Shown in pieces: positions 7,422-16,360 of a stretch of 35,173 nucleotides of DNA; positions within the stretch are counted from its first letter, which is position 1, and every line of letters begins with the position of its first letter. The translations under genes were made by a program, and so were the position numbers. The stretch is taken from positions 1-35,173 of the forward strand of contig JASHQS010000185.1 of assembly GCA_030038995.1 (NCBI GenBank), given 5' to 3'. The DNA is from Xanthobacteraceae bacterium (GTDB lineage Bacteria > Pseudomonadota > Alphaproteobacteria > Rhizobiales > Xanthobacteraceae). The notes beneath the pieces are model-generated. The model did no database searches and was not told the DNA's origin. It saw only the letters and a list, made by a program, of their open reading frames with translations.

Positions 7422-9734
7422 CTACGCGAGCGGTTCGACCGTGATGGGCCGTGGCGCTTCGCCGCGCTGGTGGATGTCCCAAATGATTTTATAGGCCGCT
7501 TCGATGTGCCGGCGCAGGCGGTCGGTGTCGAACAGCGGATAAGTGGATCGGTTGACGTCGAGTCTCTCGCGGATCGACTGCAACAATGCCGGTTCGGCGG
7601 CGAGCTTCACGGCCAGCGCCTCGTAGCCTTCGAGGCTCGTGGTGACCATTTCGGGCAGGCCGACGGCCTCGAGCAGGCTCGAGCCGACCCGGCCGGCAAA
7701 CGAGGCGCCGACGCAGGTGAGCACCGGCAATCCGGCCCAGAGCGCGTCCAGCGCGGTCGAGTGCGCGCCGTAAGGCAGCGTATCGAGAAAGAGGTCCGCG
7801 CGGCGATGGCGGGCGAGGTGGTCCTCGATGCGTTGCAGCCGCGGCGCAAATATAAGCCGCGCCGGATCGAGGCCGCGCCCGGCGAATTCGCGGCGGAGGT
7901 TTTCCATGGCAACATCGTGCATCTTCGGCAGCCATAGCAAGCTTTCGGGCACGCGCTGCAGGATGCGCGCCCAGGCCGCGAAGATGCTCGCGCTGATCTT
8001 GAAGCTGCGGTTGAAGCAGCAAAACACGAAGCCATTTTCCGGCAGGCCGAGCTCGGCCCGCGTCGGGACCACCGGCGCGATCTGCCGTGTCGTGTCGCTG
8101 GGGTGATAGCAGTCCGGCAAGTGGATGATGTTCTCGCTGAAATAACGCTGCTCGGCCAACGGCAGCACGGTCGGATCGGCGAGAAAGTAATCGATGAAAT
8201 CCGCGCCCGTCGTGCTCGCATAGCCGAGATAGGCGACCTGAACGGGCGCCGGACGCAGCGCGAAGCTGCCGACCCGGTTGCCGCGCGTGAGCCCATTCAA
8301 ATCGACCGCGATATTGACGTCGAGCTCTCTGATAAGTTCTGCGATCCTGCGATCGGAGCTGGACGATACGTCATGGAAGCGATCGAACGATTTGGCGATT
8401 CGCGCGCGGATGGTGCTGCCGTCGTTGCGGCCGGTCGATAGCCCGACAAGCTCGAAATCGGTGCGGTCGTGACGCTCCAAGAGCGCAACGATCGAGGCCG
8501 CGACCGCGTGGCTGCGGAAGTCGGAGGAGACATAGGCCACCCGCAGTTTGTCCGATTTCGCGACGGCGCGGCGCGGCAGCGGCCTGATGGCCGGTGGCAA
8601 GCTGCGGCGCAGATGGTCCTGCGCGCAGATCTGCAGATAGGACGGGTTGCCGAAATAGAACAGCGGGTACGTGATCCCGATAGTGTGCCTCTTATCGATG
8701 ATCCCGGCTTCGGCAATCTCGGCAAGACGTGCGGCTTTCGTCCAATCACAGGCGTCAAGCGCAATAAAACCCAGCGACTCGAAGACATGCGGATGACGCG
8801 GGTCGAGCGCCAAAGCGCGTTCGTAATCGCGGACCGCTTCCTCATGACGGTTCGGGCCGAGCACATTGGCGCGGTTGTTGAGGATGTCGGCGCGGTCGGG
8901 GGCGATGGCGAGCGCGCGATCATAGCTGGCGAGCGCCTCTTCTGCGCGTTCGAGAGCGGCCAGCACGTTGCCGCGGTTGAATAGCAGTTCGGGGTCGTTC
9001 GGCGAGAAGGAGAGGGCGCGATCAAAAGCGGCCAACGCCTCCTCGGTTCGCCGCAGCTCGATCAGCAAATTGCCGTAATTGTTGAGGATCGCGATATGGT
9101 CGGGTTTCAGCGCCAGCGCCCGCTGGTACGGCGCAACCGCCTCTTCGTGTCGGCCCAGAAGACACAGCACGTCCGCATAACTGCCAAGCGCCGCAACGTG
9201 GTTCGGCATGAGCCGCAGCAGTTTTTCGTAACACCGACACGCCTCGCCAAACCGGTTGCCAAGCGCGAGCGTGTTGGCGCGATTGAACAGGGCTGGAGCA
9301 TGGTCCGGCCGGATCGCCAACGCGCGATCATAGCTGTCAAGGGCCGCTTCATGGCGTCCGATTTGCGACAGCAAAACACCGCGGTTGAAGTGACAATCGG
9401 CGTCGCTTGGCCGCAGTTCGACGAGCCGGTCGTATTTGGCGAGCGCCTCGTCGCGGCGGCCGAGCGCGCTTAAGGCAAATGCACAAACCGCCAGAGCCTC
9501 GGGTGCATCCGCTCGCAGCCGGACGGCGCTCTCGGCGAGACGCAGCGCCTCGTCGGGCCGGCCTTGCTGCATTCTCAGCATGCCAAAGAGATGCAGCGCG
9601 TCGAAATGACTGGGCTGACGCGCCAGCAAAGCGGCATAGGCCGACTCCGCTTCGGCCAGGCGGCCTCGGCGATGCAGGCTCAATGCGTGTTGGACATCTC
9701 CAATCGCCGCAGACATTGATCGCTCGCGCGACAT
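7422..9734 (-). CDS. TPR + SPINDLY/OGT-type (GT41) glycosyltransferase 2
   Basis: 770 residues from the ATG at 9734 (MSRERSM...); the second Met at 9716 is an alternative, and the frame upstream of these does not look coding. TPRs fill residues ~10-330, about nine units, the longest array of the three OGT-like proteins here. The GT41 domain runs ~390-760. Catalytic-site equivalents are SSDFRSHAVA (H409) and FNRSFKIS (K579). The usual HP after the acidic loop is HA here. The sugar-site loop reads DLNGLTRGNR. The protein is cytoplasmic, with no signal peptide. It diverges from the methyltransferase gene at 9946 across a 211-bp intergenic region and leads into the unknown gene ending at 6647. 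Confidence 0.9.
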   Translation of the reverse strand: MSRERSMSAAIGDVQHALSLHRRGRLAEAESAYAALLARQPSHFDALHLFGMLRMQQGRPDEALRLAESAVRLRADAPEALAVCAFALSALGRRDEALAKYDRLVELRPSDADCHFNRGVLLSQIGRHEAALDSYDRALAIRPDHAPALFNRANTLALGNRFGEACRCYEKLLRLMPNHVAALGSYADVLCLLGRHEEAVAPYQRALALKPDHIAILNNYGNLLIELRRTEEALAAFDRALSFSPNDPELLFNRGNVLAALERAEEALASYDRALAIAPDRADILNNRANVLGPNRHEEAVRDYERALALDPRHPHVFESLGFIALDACDWTKAARLAEIAEAGIIDKRHTIGITYPLFYFGNPSYLQICAQDHLRRSLPPAIRPLPRRAVAKSDKLRVAYVSSDFRSHAVAASIVALLERHDRTDFELVGLSTGRNDGSTIRARIAKSFDRFHDVSSSSDRRIAELIRELDVNIAVDLNGLTRGNRVGSFALRPAPVQVAYLGYASTTGADFIDYFLADPTVLPLAEQRYFSENIIHLPDCYHPSDTTRQIAPVVPTRAELGLPENGFVFCCFNRSFKISASIFAAWARILQRVPESLLWLPKMHDVAMENLRREFAGRGLDPARLIFAPRLQRIEDHLARHRRADLFLDTLPYGAHSTALDALWAGLPVLTCVGASFAGRVGSSLLEAVGLPEMVTTSLEGYEALAVKLAAEPALLQSIRERLDVNRSTYPLFDTDRLRRHIEAAYKIIWDIHQRGEAPRPITVEPLA

Positions 9735-9945
9735 GGAATTCAGCTCATCGCCGGCGGAAATGCTGCGTCTGACGGCGCCAAGATAGGTATTTTCCAGACA
9801 TGCCGGGCAGGCTATCGCCGTTTGCCGCCCTGGTAAACCTCTCGCTTGCATTCGTCCCAGCGCACGACCCGGCCGGTCCCCCATCATCGGTGTGGCTTTT
9901 TCGATTGGCTTTACAAAATTTACGTCCGCGGGTAACGGAGTTGTA

Positions 9946-10959
9946 ATGGACGACGCCATCGATCCACTGACGCGGCTTGCCATCCGCCATGGCACCGACA
10001 AATGGGGGCCGCATTTCTATACACCGGTGTATCACGAACTGTTTTCGCGGCTGCGCGACCGGCCGATCCGGTTGCTGGAAATCGGCGTCGGCGGCTATGA
10101 GCTCAAGACCTCGGGAGGCGCGTCGCTCGCGATGTGGGCGGACTACTTTCCCGAAGGACAGATCACCAGCATCGACATCGTGGAGAAGCGCTTGCCGCCG
10201 CATCCGCGGATCAAGCTGTTTCAAGGCTCGCAGGATGATGCGGCGTTGCTCAGGAGGGTGCGCGACGAGCGAGGCCCGTTTGACATCATCATCGACGACG
10301 GCAGTCACGTCCCCAAACACGTGGTCGCCAGCTTCCAGCATCTGTTTCCGACGTTGACCGATGGCGGCACCTACGTCATCGAAGACATGCAGACTGGCTT
10401 CTGGCCGCAATTCGGCGGCTCCATTCTGCACGGCGGCGACATCGTGAAGCTGGCGCGCACTGCGATCGAGTGCCTCAATCATGCGGAAGTCGTGGTCGCC
10501 GATCGAACGCATGCGTTCCCACCGTTCGCCAGGCAGATCAAGTCCTTTCGCGCCTATCACAACCTCTTCGTCATCGAGAAAGGCGACAATCACGAGCCGT
10601 CGAATTTTGCCTACGACCTCAAAAATCCTTGTGCGGTCAAAGCGCTGCAAACGATCGAGCAGGAGCTTCAACGAGCACCGACCGCCGCGGGCATGGCGAA
10701 TCTCATCGACGTGTATCTGAGGGGCGGAAATCCAACGCGAGCGAAGGAAATTGCCGATCGGGCCTTGATGCAATGGCCGGCCAACGCGGCTGTGCTGACG
10801 GCCGCCCACCACGTGGCGGCGCGCCGCGGCGATATACCGGCAGAGATCGATTGTCTGGAACGCCTTTTGCAGATCGAGCCGGACAACGTGGTGCTGCAGC
10901 GCGCCCTGGCGGACGCCCGCACGCAACTCGAACCGCCAGAACCACGCCGGGGCGACTGA
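9946..10959 (+). CDS. Class I SAM methyltransferase with C-terminal TPR-like region
   Basis: 337-residue protein. SAM motif I is LEIGVGG (44-50), followed by ITSIDIV, then IIDDGSH (115-121) and VIEDMQT (144-150). This pattern resembles the macrolide-sugar O-methyltransferases (MycE/TylE type), which are metal dependent, so a sugar hydroxyl is a reasonable substrate. Residues ~230-325 form helical TPR-like repeats. ATG 9946 follows ACGGAG at 5 bases. The stop overlaps the start of the next gene by one base (TGATG), so the two are translationally coupled. The assignment to a sugar substrate is inference from family and neighbours. Confidence 0.85.
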   Translation: MDDAIDPLTRLAIRHGTDKWGPHFYTPVYHELFSRLRDRPIRLLEIGVGGYELKTSGGASLAMWADYFPEGQITSIDIVEKRLPPHPRIKLFQGSQDDAALLRRVRDERGPFDIIIDDGSHVPKHVVASFQHLFPTLTDGGTYVIEDMQTGFWPQFGGSILHGGDIVKLARTAIECLNHAEVVVADRTHAFPPFARQIKSFRAYHNLFVIEKGDNHEPSNFAYDLKNPCAVKALQTIEQELQRAPTAAGMANLIDVYLRGGNPTRAKEIADRALMQWPANAAVLTAAHHVAARRGDIPAEIDCLERLLQIEPDNVVLQRALADARTQLEPPEPRRGD

Positions 10960-11825
10960 TGGCCCATTATCATCTGATGCATTGCGTGCCGCCCGACCCC
11001 CGCGTGCACGGCCTCAACGGCTACAAGGAAGTCATCGAGACCGTGGCCTGGGGATTGGAGCAGCTCGGTCATCAGGCCAGCTATGCGCTCAACCAAAGCG
11101 TCCGCGACGCCACCAACATCGTGTTCGGCGCCCAGGTCATGCCGATCGCGGCGCTCAAGCGGCTGCCTGAGGGCACTATCATCTACAATTTCGAGCAGAT
11201 GCGCGAGATCACGGCAGCGGCGCAGATCCGCGCCGAAACCCGCTACTACGCGCAGGTGCCGCATTTCCAAGTCTGGGATTATACGCCGGCCAACCTGCCG
11301 AGCTGGCGCACGCTCGGACGCTATCGGGTCAAGATCGTTCCGGTCGGTTACGCGCCGATCCTGACCCGCATTCCGAAGGCGCCGCGCCAGGACATCGACG
11401 TGTTGATCTACGGCATGAGCGGCGAGCGCCGGCTGCAGACTTTTCACGGACTGTCGCAGCGCGGACTGTCGACGGTTTTCGTCAGCGGACTTTACGGCGC
11501 GGCGCGCGACGAGCTGATTTCCCGCGCCAAGATCGTGCTCAACGTCAATCTCTATCCGCAGACAAGAATCTTCGAAATCGTGCGGGTGTCGTATCTGTTG
11601 GCGAACCGGAAGGCGGTGGTGGCCGACCTCGATGCCGACACCAGCATCGACGACGACATCCGGCCGGCGGTCAGGCTTGCCTCGTCGCTGCAAGAGTTTT
11701 TGAGTCTGTGCGACAGCCTCGCCAATAACGAGCGGGAGCGCACCAAGCTGGAAGAGCTCGGATTTTCGTGCATCAGCCGGCGCGACATCCGCGATATCCT
11801 CAAAGGCGCGTTGGCAAATCCGTAG
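10959..11825 (+). CDS. Glycosyltransferase-like protein (GT-B, CgeB/group 1-like C-terminus)
   Basis: 288-residue protein. The C-terminal half has the layout of a GT-B nucleotide-binding lobe: VLIYGMSGERR, then RAKIVLNVNLYPQTRIFEIVRVSYLLAN, then KAVVADLD. It resembles short group 1 / CgeB-like glycosyltransferases. The N-terminal half is less conserved and opens MAHYHLMHCVPPDPRVHGLNGY. No signal peptide or membrane helix is seen. The start overlaps the previous stop (TGATG, with GGGGCG just upstream). It is the second gene of a methyltransferase-glycosyltransferase-epimerase run. Donor and acceptor are unknown. Confidence 0.72.
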   Translation: MAHYHLMHCVPPDPRVHGLNGYKEVIETVAWGLEQLGHQASYALNQSVRDATNIVFGAQVMPIAALKRLPEGTIIYNFEQMREITAAAQIRAETRYYAQVPHFQVWDYTPANLPSWRTLGRYRVKIVPVGYAPILTRIPKAPRQDIDVLIYGMSGERRLQTFHGLSQRGLSTVFVSGLYGAARDELISRAKIVLNVNLYPQTRIFEIVRVSYLLANRKAVVADLDADTSIDDDIRPAVRLASSLQEFLSLCDSLANNERERTKLEELGFSCISRRDIRDILKGALANP

Positions 11826-11875
11826 TCCGGGCGGCGCTTTGCGCAATCCGGGATACTGCCTTATGGGATAGCCGC

Positions 11876-12853
11876 ATGCGGTTGGTGGGCAAGAACGTCG
11901 TCGTCACCGGTGGCGCCGGATTGATCGGCTCTTATCTAGTTGATTGCCTGGTCGAGCGCGGCGCGCGCGTCGTCGTCGCCGACGATTTTTCGAAGGGACG
12001 GCGCAGCCATCTCGCCGGCGTCATCGACCGGATTACGATCCGGGAGGGCGATCTCGAACAAGCCGCCGCCATGGCCCGCGCGCTTGACGGTGCCGAAATC
12101 GTCTTCCACCTCGCCAGCCGCGCCTACGGCATCGGCTATTCGTCGCAAAATCATCTGGCGCTGCTGGCGCACAACGAGCGGATCACCAACAATCTGCTCG
12201 ATGCTCTGGTCAGGCGGCCGGTCCCGCATCTGTTGGTCTGCTCATCGTCGTGCGTCTATCCGGACGACGGGCCCGACACGGTTGCGGAGCTGCCGGTGTT
12301 TTGCGGCGAGCCGGAGCAGGCGAACTGGGGCTACGGTTGGGCCAAGCGCCTGCTCGAGCAGAAAGCGGCGCTGCTGGCGCAGGCGACCGCCATGCCGCTG
12401 ACCATCGTGCGGCCGTTCAACATCTACGGCGAGCGCTATCGCTGGGTCGGCGCCGCGTCGCAAGCGATCCCGATGCTGGTGAAGAAGGTGATGGACGGCG
12501 ACGATCCGGTCGTGGTCTGGGGCTCCGGCACGCAGCGGCGCAACTACGTGCATGCCGCCGATTGCGCCGAGACTATCGCGGCAGTGGTCGAGGCCGGTTT
12601 TGTCGGCACTGTGAACATCGGCACCGAAGACACGGTGTCGATGCTCGAACTGGCCGGGACGATATGCCGGCTCGCCGACCGCCGGCCGCGCATCGTCACC
12701 GACCCGAGTCGGCCCGAAGGCCGGCGCGTCAAGAGCTGCAATGCCGCTTTGCTGCGCAAGGTCTATCCCGGATTGGAGCAGCGCATTTCGCTCGAGCAGG
12801 GCGTGTTGCGCATGATCGCTTGGCATGCCGCGGAGTTCGGCACAGTGACCTAG
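11876..12853 (+). CDS. NAD(P)-dependent SDR nucleotide-sugar epimerase/reductase
   Basis: 325-residue extended short-chain dehydrogenase. The Rossmann motif TGGAGLIG is at 11-18 and the catalytic pair Y153/K157 is in YGWAK. SSSCVYP (C126) and VVVWGSGT....HAAD resemble GDP-fucose synthase and GDP-mannose 3,5-epimerase, where this Cys is an epimerisation residue. The partner His of GDP-fucose synthase (in SHVIP) appears as Gln here (Q196 in SQAIP), so the exact product cannot be named. It probably makes or edits the sugar nucleotide used by the adjacent transferases. The ATG follows GGGATAG, 50 bp after the glycosyltransferase-like gene. The TAG stop lies inside the terminal repeat of the downstream palindromic element. 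Confidence 0.85.
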   Translation: MRLVGKNVVVTGGAGLIGSYLVDCLVERGARVVVADDFSKGRRSHLAGVIDRITIREGDLEQAAAMARALDGAEIVFHLASRAYGIGYSSQNHLALLAHNERITNNLLDALVRRPVPHLLVCSSSCVYPDDGPDTVAELPVFCGEPEQANWGYGWAKRLLEQKAALLAQATAMPLTIVRPFNIYGERYRWVGAASQAIPMLVKKVMDGDDPVVVWGSGTQRRNYVHAADCAETIAAVVEAGFVGTVNIGTEDTVSMLELAGTICRLADRRPRIVTDPSRPEGRRVKSCNAALLRKVYPGLEQRISLEQGVLRMIAWHAAEFGTVT

Positions 12854-13043
12854 AGCAAATTCCGTTCGAATCGACTCGAATTTTCCACTCGTCATTGCCG
12901 GGCTTGACCCGGCAATCCATGCGGCAGAACCGCTTCCGCGGCCATGCGACAATGCCTTCAATCGCGACAGCTCAGCATGGATGCGCGGGTCAAGCCCGCG
13001 CATGACGGGGAGGATTGCTTCAAGATGAGCGGAATATGCTCTA
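12851..13043. repeat. Palindromic MITE-like element, copy B (complete)
   Basis: The ends are an imperfect 14-bp inverted repeat: TAGAGCAAATTCCG (12851-12864) and CGGAATATGCTCTA (13030-13043). Nested inside is a second inverted repeat, GTCATTGCCGGGCTTGACCC (12891-12910) against a GGGTCAAGCCCGCGCATGAC-type arm ending near 13007. The centre differs in length from copy A at the window start while the arms are conserved. There is no reading frame of interest. The first three bases are the stop codon of the epimerase gene. Confidence 0.8.
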
Positions 13044-13079
13044 GGACGCCGCGTTCCGCGGGCGCAGCGAAGCAACATT

Positions 13080-15182
13080 TCAGCGAGCTTGTGCCTCCCT
13101 CTGCACCGCAAAGCTCGCTGGCGGCCGTCCGTCCTGATAGGCCTGCCACATGGTGGCATAGGCCGCTTCGATGTGCCGGGTGAAGCCGGCGGTGTCGAAC
13201 AGCGGATGAGTTTGCCGGTTGCGCGCCAGTTTCTGCTTCAGCTCAGCGCATAGCGCCGGATCCTTCGCGATCTTGAGCGCCAGCGCCTCGTATTCGGCGA
13301 GCGAAGTGGTCACGAGCTCCGCCATGCCGACCGCCCGATCGACGCTGGCGGCGACGCGCCCGGCAAAGCTCGACCCGAGGCAGGTGAGCACCGGCAGCCC
13401 GACCCAGAGCGCTTCGGTCGCCGTGGTGTGGGCATTGTAGGGGAGCGTGTCGAGAAACAGGTCGGCCTGGCGTTGCCGCGCCAAATGGTCGGCCGCGAGC
13501 GGTACGCGCGGCGCGAAAATCAAGCGTTCGGCGGCGACGCCGCGCCGCTCGGCTTCCGCGCGCAGGTTGCGCGAAGCAATGGTGTTGTACTCGCGCAGCC
13601 ACAGCACGCTGCCCTCGATCTCGCGCAGCAGCCGCATCCAGATGTCGAACATCGCCGGATTGATCTTGTAGGAGAGGTTGAAAGCGCAGAACACGAAGCC
13701 TTTTTCGGGCAATCCAAGTTCGCCGCGCGTCGGCGTAACCTCGGCAACGGCTCGAGTCGCGTCGGTCGGCAGATAGGCATCGGGCAGCCAAGCCGCCTTC
13801 TCGGTGTAGGATGCGACGTGCTCGAGCGGCAGCACGGTTGGGTCGGCGATCACGTAGTCGAAATAGTCCGCGCCGAGCGTGCCGGGAAAGCCGATGTAAT
13901 TGACCTGAATGGGCGCCGGGCGGCTGGCAAAGACGTTGGTGCGCGCGCTTTCCAGAAAGCCGACGAGATCGACGGCGATATCGATTTCGCGCTCGCGCAA
14001 CAGCGCGCCGATCTCCGCGTCGCTTTTGGCGCGGACGTCGACGAAATGCTCGAAGGCGCCTTGCAGTCTTTGGCGAATGCCCCGCTCTTGCTGCGGTCCG
14101 AATGACACCGCCGTCACGTCGAAGCGCGTCCGGTCGTGGTGCTCGAACATTCCGGCTGTCAGATACGCGATCGGATGCTCGCGAAAATCGCCCGAGACGT
14201 AGGCGAGACGAATGCGATCGTGACGATAGATTTCGCCGCGCCACAACGGCGCGGCGGCGGGAAATCGCAGCTGGCTGAATTTTTTGGCGCAGCGCAGATG
14301 GTCCTCGACCGACGATGAAACCGCGAGCGCCACGAACGGATTGACCACCGTGCCGCGCGCGATGGCGGCGAGCAGGCGCTCGCGCTCAATTTCGAAATTG
14401 CTCCAATCGCACAGGTGCATTTTGGCGGAATATCGCATGCTGCGCGCTTCGGAATCCTCCGGTTGCAGCGCCAAGCCCTTGTCGTAGGCGGCGATCGCCT
14501 CCTCGTAGCGGCCGATGTTGGAATGGATATTGGCCATGTTGTTGTAGGCGTCGGCAAAATCCGGCTGCAGTGCGATCGCTTTTTGGTAGCTGGCGAGCGC
14601 CTCGTCGGAGCGCCGCAACTCGGCCAAGGCGTTGCCACGGTTGAGGTGGGCTTCGGCGAAATCTGGCTTGAGCGCGATTGCGCGCTCATAATCGGCCAGC
14701 GCCTCCTTGACGCGTTTGAGGGCATGGCGCGCGGTGCCGCGATTGATGTAGGCCTCGGCAGAGGCCGGCGCCTGGGCGATGAGTTCGTCGTATTGACGCA
14801 ACGCATCAGCCGGCCGACCGGCGTGCAGCAAAGCGGTGGCGTAGTTGCTGCGCGCATTGGCGTGACGCGGATCAAGTTGCAGCACTTTCTCGTAGCTGAG
14901 CGCCGCCGTTTCGTAGTTACCTGCCATGCTGAGTGCGACGGCGAGATTATAGTGGACATCCAACATGTCGGGTCTTATCTGCGCCGCCCGGCCGAACATT
15001 TCGGCCGCCGCGCCGAACTTCTGCTGCTGGGCATAGACCATCGCCAGCGAATAGATGCAGCCGAAATTATCGGGCTTCTTTTTCAGAAGCCGGCTGTAGG
15101 CTTTTGCGGCGTCGGACAGGCGCCCCGCGCGCTGGTGCGCGATCGCGGCCTGCAGCTCGACCATGTCTTTATTCGTCATCAT
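13080..15182 (-). CDS. TPR + SPINDLY/OGT-type (GT41) glycosyltransferase 3
   Basis: 700 residues from the ATG at 15182; Met at 15179 or 15164 are alternatives, and no strong ribosome-binding site is seen for any. TPRs cover ~10-250 and the GT41 domain ~320-690. The catalytic His is in SGDFREHPIAYL (H336) and the donor-site Lys in FNLSYKINP (K506). The loop that reads NGYTKGAR in human OGT is VGFLESAR here, so the Thr and second Gly are missing, unlike in the other two copies. It lies 73 bp downstream of the alpha/beta hydrolase on the same strand. It is cytoplasmic by absence of a signal. The acceptor is unknown. Confidence 0.9.
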   Translation of the reverse strand: MMTNKDMVELQAAIAHQRAGRLSDAAKAYSRLLKKKPDNFGCIYSLAMVYAQQQKFGAAAEMFGRAAQIRPDMLDVHYNLAVALSMAGNYETAALSYEKVLQLDPRHANARSNYATALLHAGRPADALRQYDELIAQAPASAEAYINRGTARHALKRVKEALADYERAIALKPDFAEAHLNRGNALAELRRSDEALASYQKAIALQPDFADAYNNMANIHSNIGRYEEAIAAYDKGLALQPEDSEARSMRYSAKMHLCDWSNFEIERERLLAAIARGTVVNPFVALAVSSSVEDHLRCAKKFSQLRFPAAAPLWRGEIYRHDRIRLAYVSGDFREHPIAYLTAGMFEHHDRTRFDVTAVSFGPQQERGIRQRLQGAFEHFVDVRAKSDAEIGALLREREIDIAVDLVGFLESARTNVFASRPAPIQVNYIGFPGTLGADYFDYVIADPTVLPLEHVASYTEKAAWLPDAYLPTDATRAVAEVTPTRGELGLPEKGFVFCAFNLSYKINPAMFDIWMRLLREIEGSVLWLREYNTIASRNLRAEAERRGVAAERLIFAPRVPLAADHLARQRQADLFLDTLPYNAHTTATEALWVGLPVLTCLGSSFAGRVAASVDRAVGMAELVTTSLAEYEALALKIAKDPALCAELKQKLARNRQTHPLFDTAGFTRHIEAAYATMWQAYQDGRPPASFAVQREAQAR

Positions 15183-15255
15183 GAAGGTAATGTCTTTGTC
15201 GTCATCATAAATATGCCTTTGGATGGGAGCCGGTCGCGCCCCGGCGCAACGCAGG

Positions 15256-16146
15256 CTACGGCTTATCGCATGAGATCACGAAATCGCGGATACGGCTTAC
15301 GATGTCCTCGCCTGTCAAAAGCGGCACGTGGCCCTGGCCCGGCACTTCGACCGCTTCCATGCCGGGGTGGCGCGCCGCCATGGCTGCAAGCGTCGCCGCC
15401 GAGAGGATGTCGGAATTTTCGCCGCGGATCACCAGCATCGGCACGCGGATAAGCGAATCGAACTCGTTCCATAGCGGCGGCAGCGGCTGCTCGATGTCGA
15501 TCGCGGCGAGCGCGCGCGCGATCCGCACGTCGTAGGTCGGCACCAGCGCGCCTTCGTTCATGCGCCAGGCGCGCTCGGCGGCGGCAAGCCATTGCTCGGC
15601 GGTGAGGTTTGGAAATTGCGCGTGGAACAACTGGCGCAGAATCTCGGCGCCCTCGGTAAAGCTGCGCGGCTGCGGCAGCTTGCCGACATAGCTTCGGATG
15701 CGCGCCAAGCCCTTGGGCTCGATCACCGGGCCGATGTCGTGCAGCACGACGCCGGCAATGAGCGTCGGATGAGGGACGCCGAGATGCATGGTGAGCAGCC
15801 CGCCACGCGAGCTGCCGATGAACACCGCGGGGCCGACGGCGAGCGCGGTGAGCACGGCAACGAGATCGCCGAGCTCGACCAGCAGATTGTAATTGTCCGG
15901 ATTGCGGTCGTATTCGGACCGGCCGCGCCCGCGTGAATCAAGGGCAATGACGCGGCGCGGGCCGGCCGCCGCCAGCGCCGGCGCGAGCGCCGCGAAATCG
16001 GCGACGGTGCGGGTGAGCCCGGGCAGGCAGACGACCGGGCGCGCCGCCGCGAGCCGCGGCCCATAGTCGCGCACGTGCAGCCGCAGGCCGTCCGGCGCGC
16101 TGATAAAAACGCTGTTTCCCTGGTCGGACGCGACGCTGCCGGACAT
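15256..16146 (-). CDS. Alpha/beta hydrolase
   Basis: 296-residue cytoplasmic hydrolase of the alpha/beta fold. The nucleophile elbow is GSSRG (S113), the acid is D246 in ENSD and the base is H273 in GQGHVPLL. The oxyanion region is LPGLTRT (41-47) and the DSRGRGRS stretch (70-77) is typical of the family. The nearest relatives by pattern are lactonase or esterase-like enzymes; the substrate is unknown. The start at 16146 is chosen because GATGAGG lies just upstream and the MSGSVASDQG opening fits the family; the open frame continues upstream without protein-like sequence. It is transcribed towards glycosyltransferase 3. Confidence 0.85.
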   Translation of the reverse strand: MSGSVASDQGNSVFISAPDGLRLHVRDYGPRLAAARPVVCLPGLTRTVADFAALAPALAAAGPRRVIALDSRGRGRSEYDRNPDNYNLLVELGDLVAVLTALAVGPAVFIGSSRGGLLTMHLGVPHPTLIAGVVLHDIGPVIEPKGLARIRSYVGKLPQPRSFTEGAEILRQLFHAQFPNLTAEQWLAAAERAWRMNEGALVPTYDVRIARALAAIDIEQPLPPLWNEFDSLIRVPMLVIRGENSDILSAATLAAMAARHPGMEAVEVPGQGHVPLLTGEDIVSRIRDFVISCDKP

Positions 16147-16197
16147 GTCGACCTCATCGGAGCTCTTGGCGATACAGATGATGCAGATAAAGGCCGG

Positions 16198-16360
16198 ATG
16201 GTGCAGAGCGCAACCGTTGTTCTGCCGGGCGGCGAGCGCGCCCGGCAAACGTTGGCCCACGATCCGGACAATCCGCGCGGGCATGTTTTGTTGGGCCGCG
16301 CGCTCGCCGCGCTTGGACGGCCCGCCGAGGCGCTGGCGAGCTGGCTACGATGCGCCGCGG
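16198..16360 (+). pseudogene. TPR remnant on the opposite strand
   Basis: In the gap between the hydrolase and slt, the plus strand encodes an ATG (16198, after AAAGG) and about 54 residues with one clear [30 protein letters not shown], preceded by ARQTLAHDPDNP. The frame then runs antisense into slt with no TPR-like sequence. This looks like the 5' end of a decayed TPR gene related to those of the island. Chance similarity in alanine/leucine-rich GC-rich DNA cannot be excluded. Confidence 0.45.
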
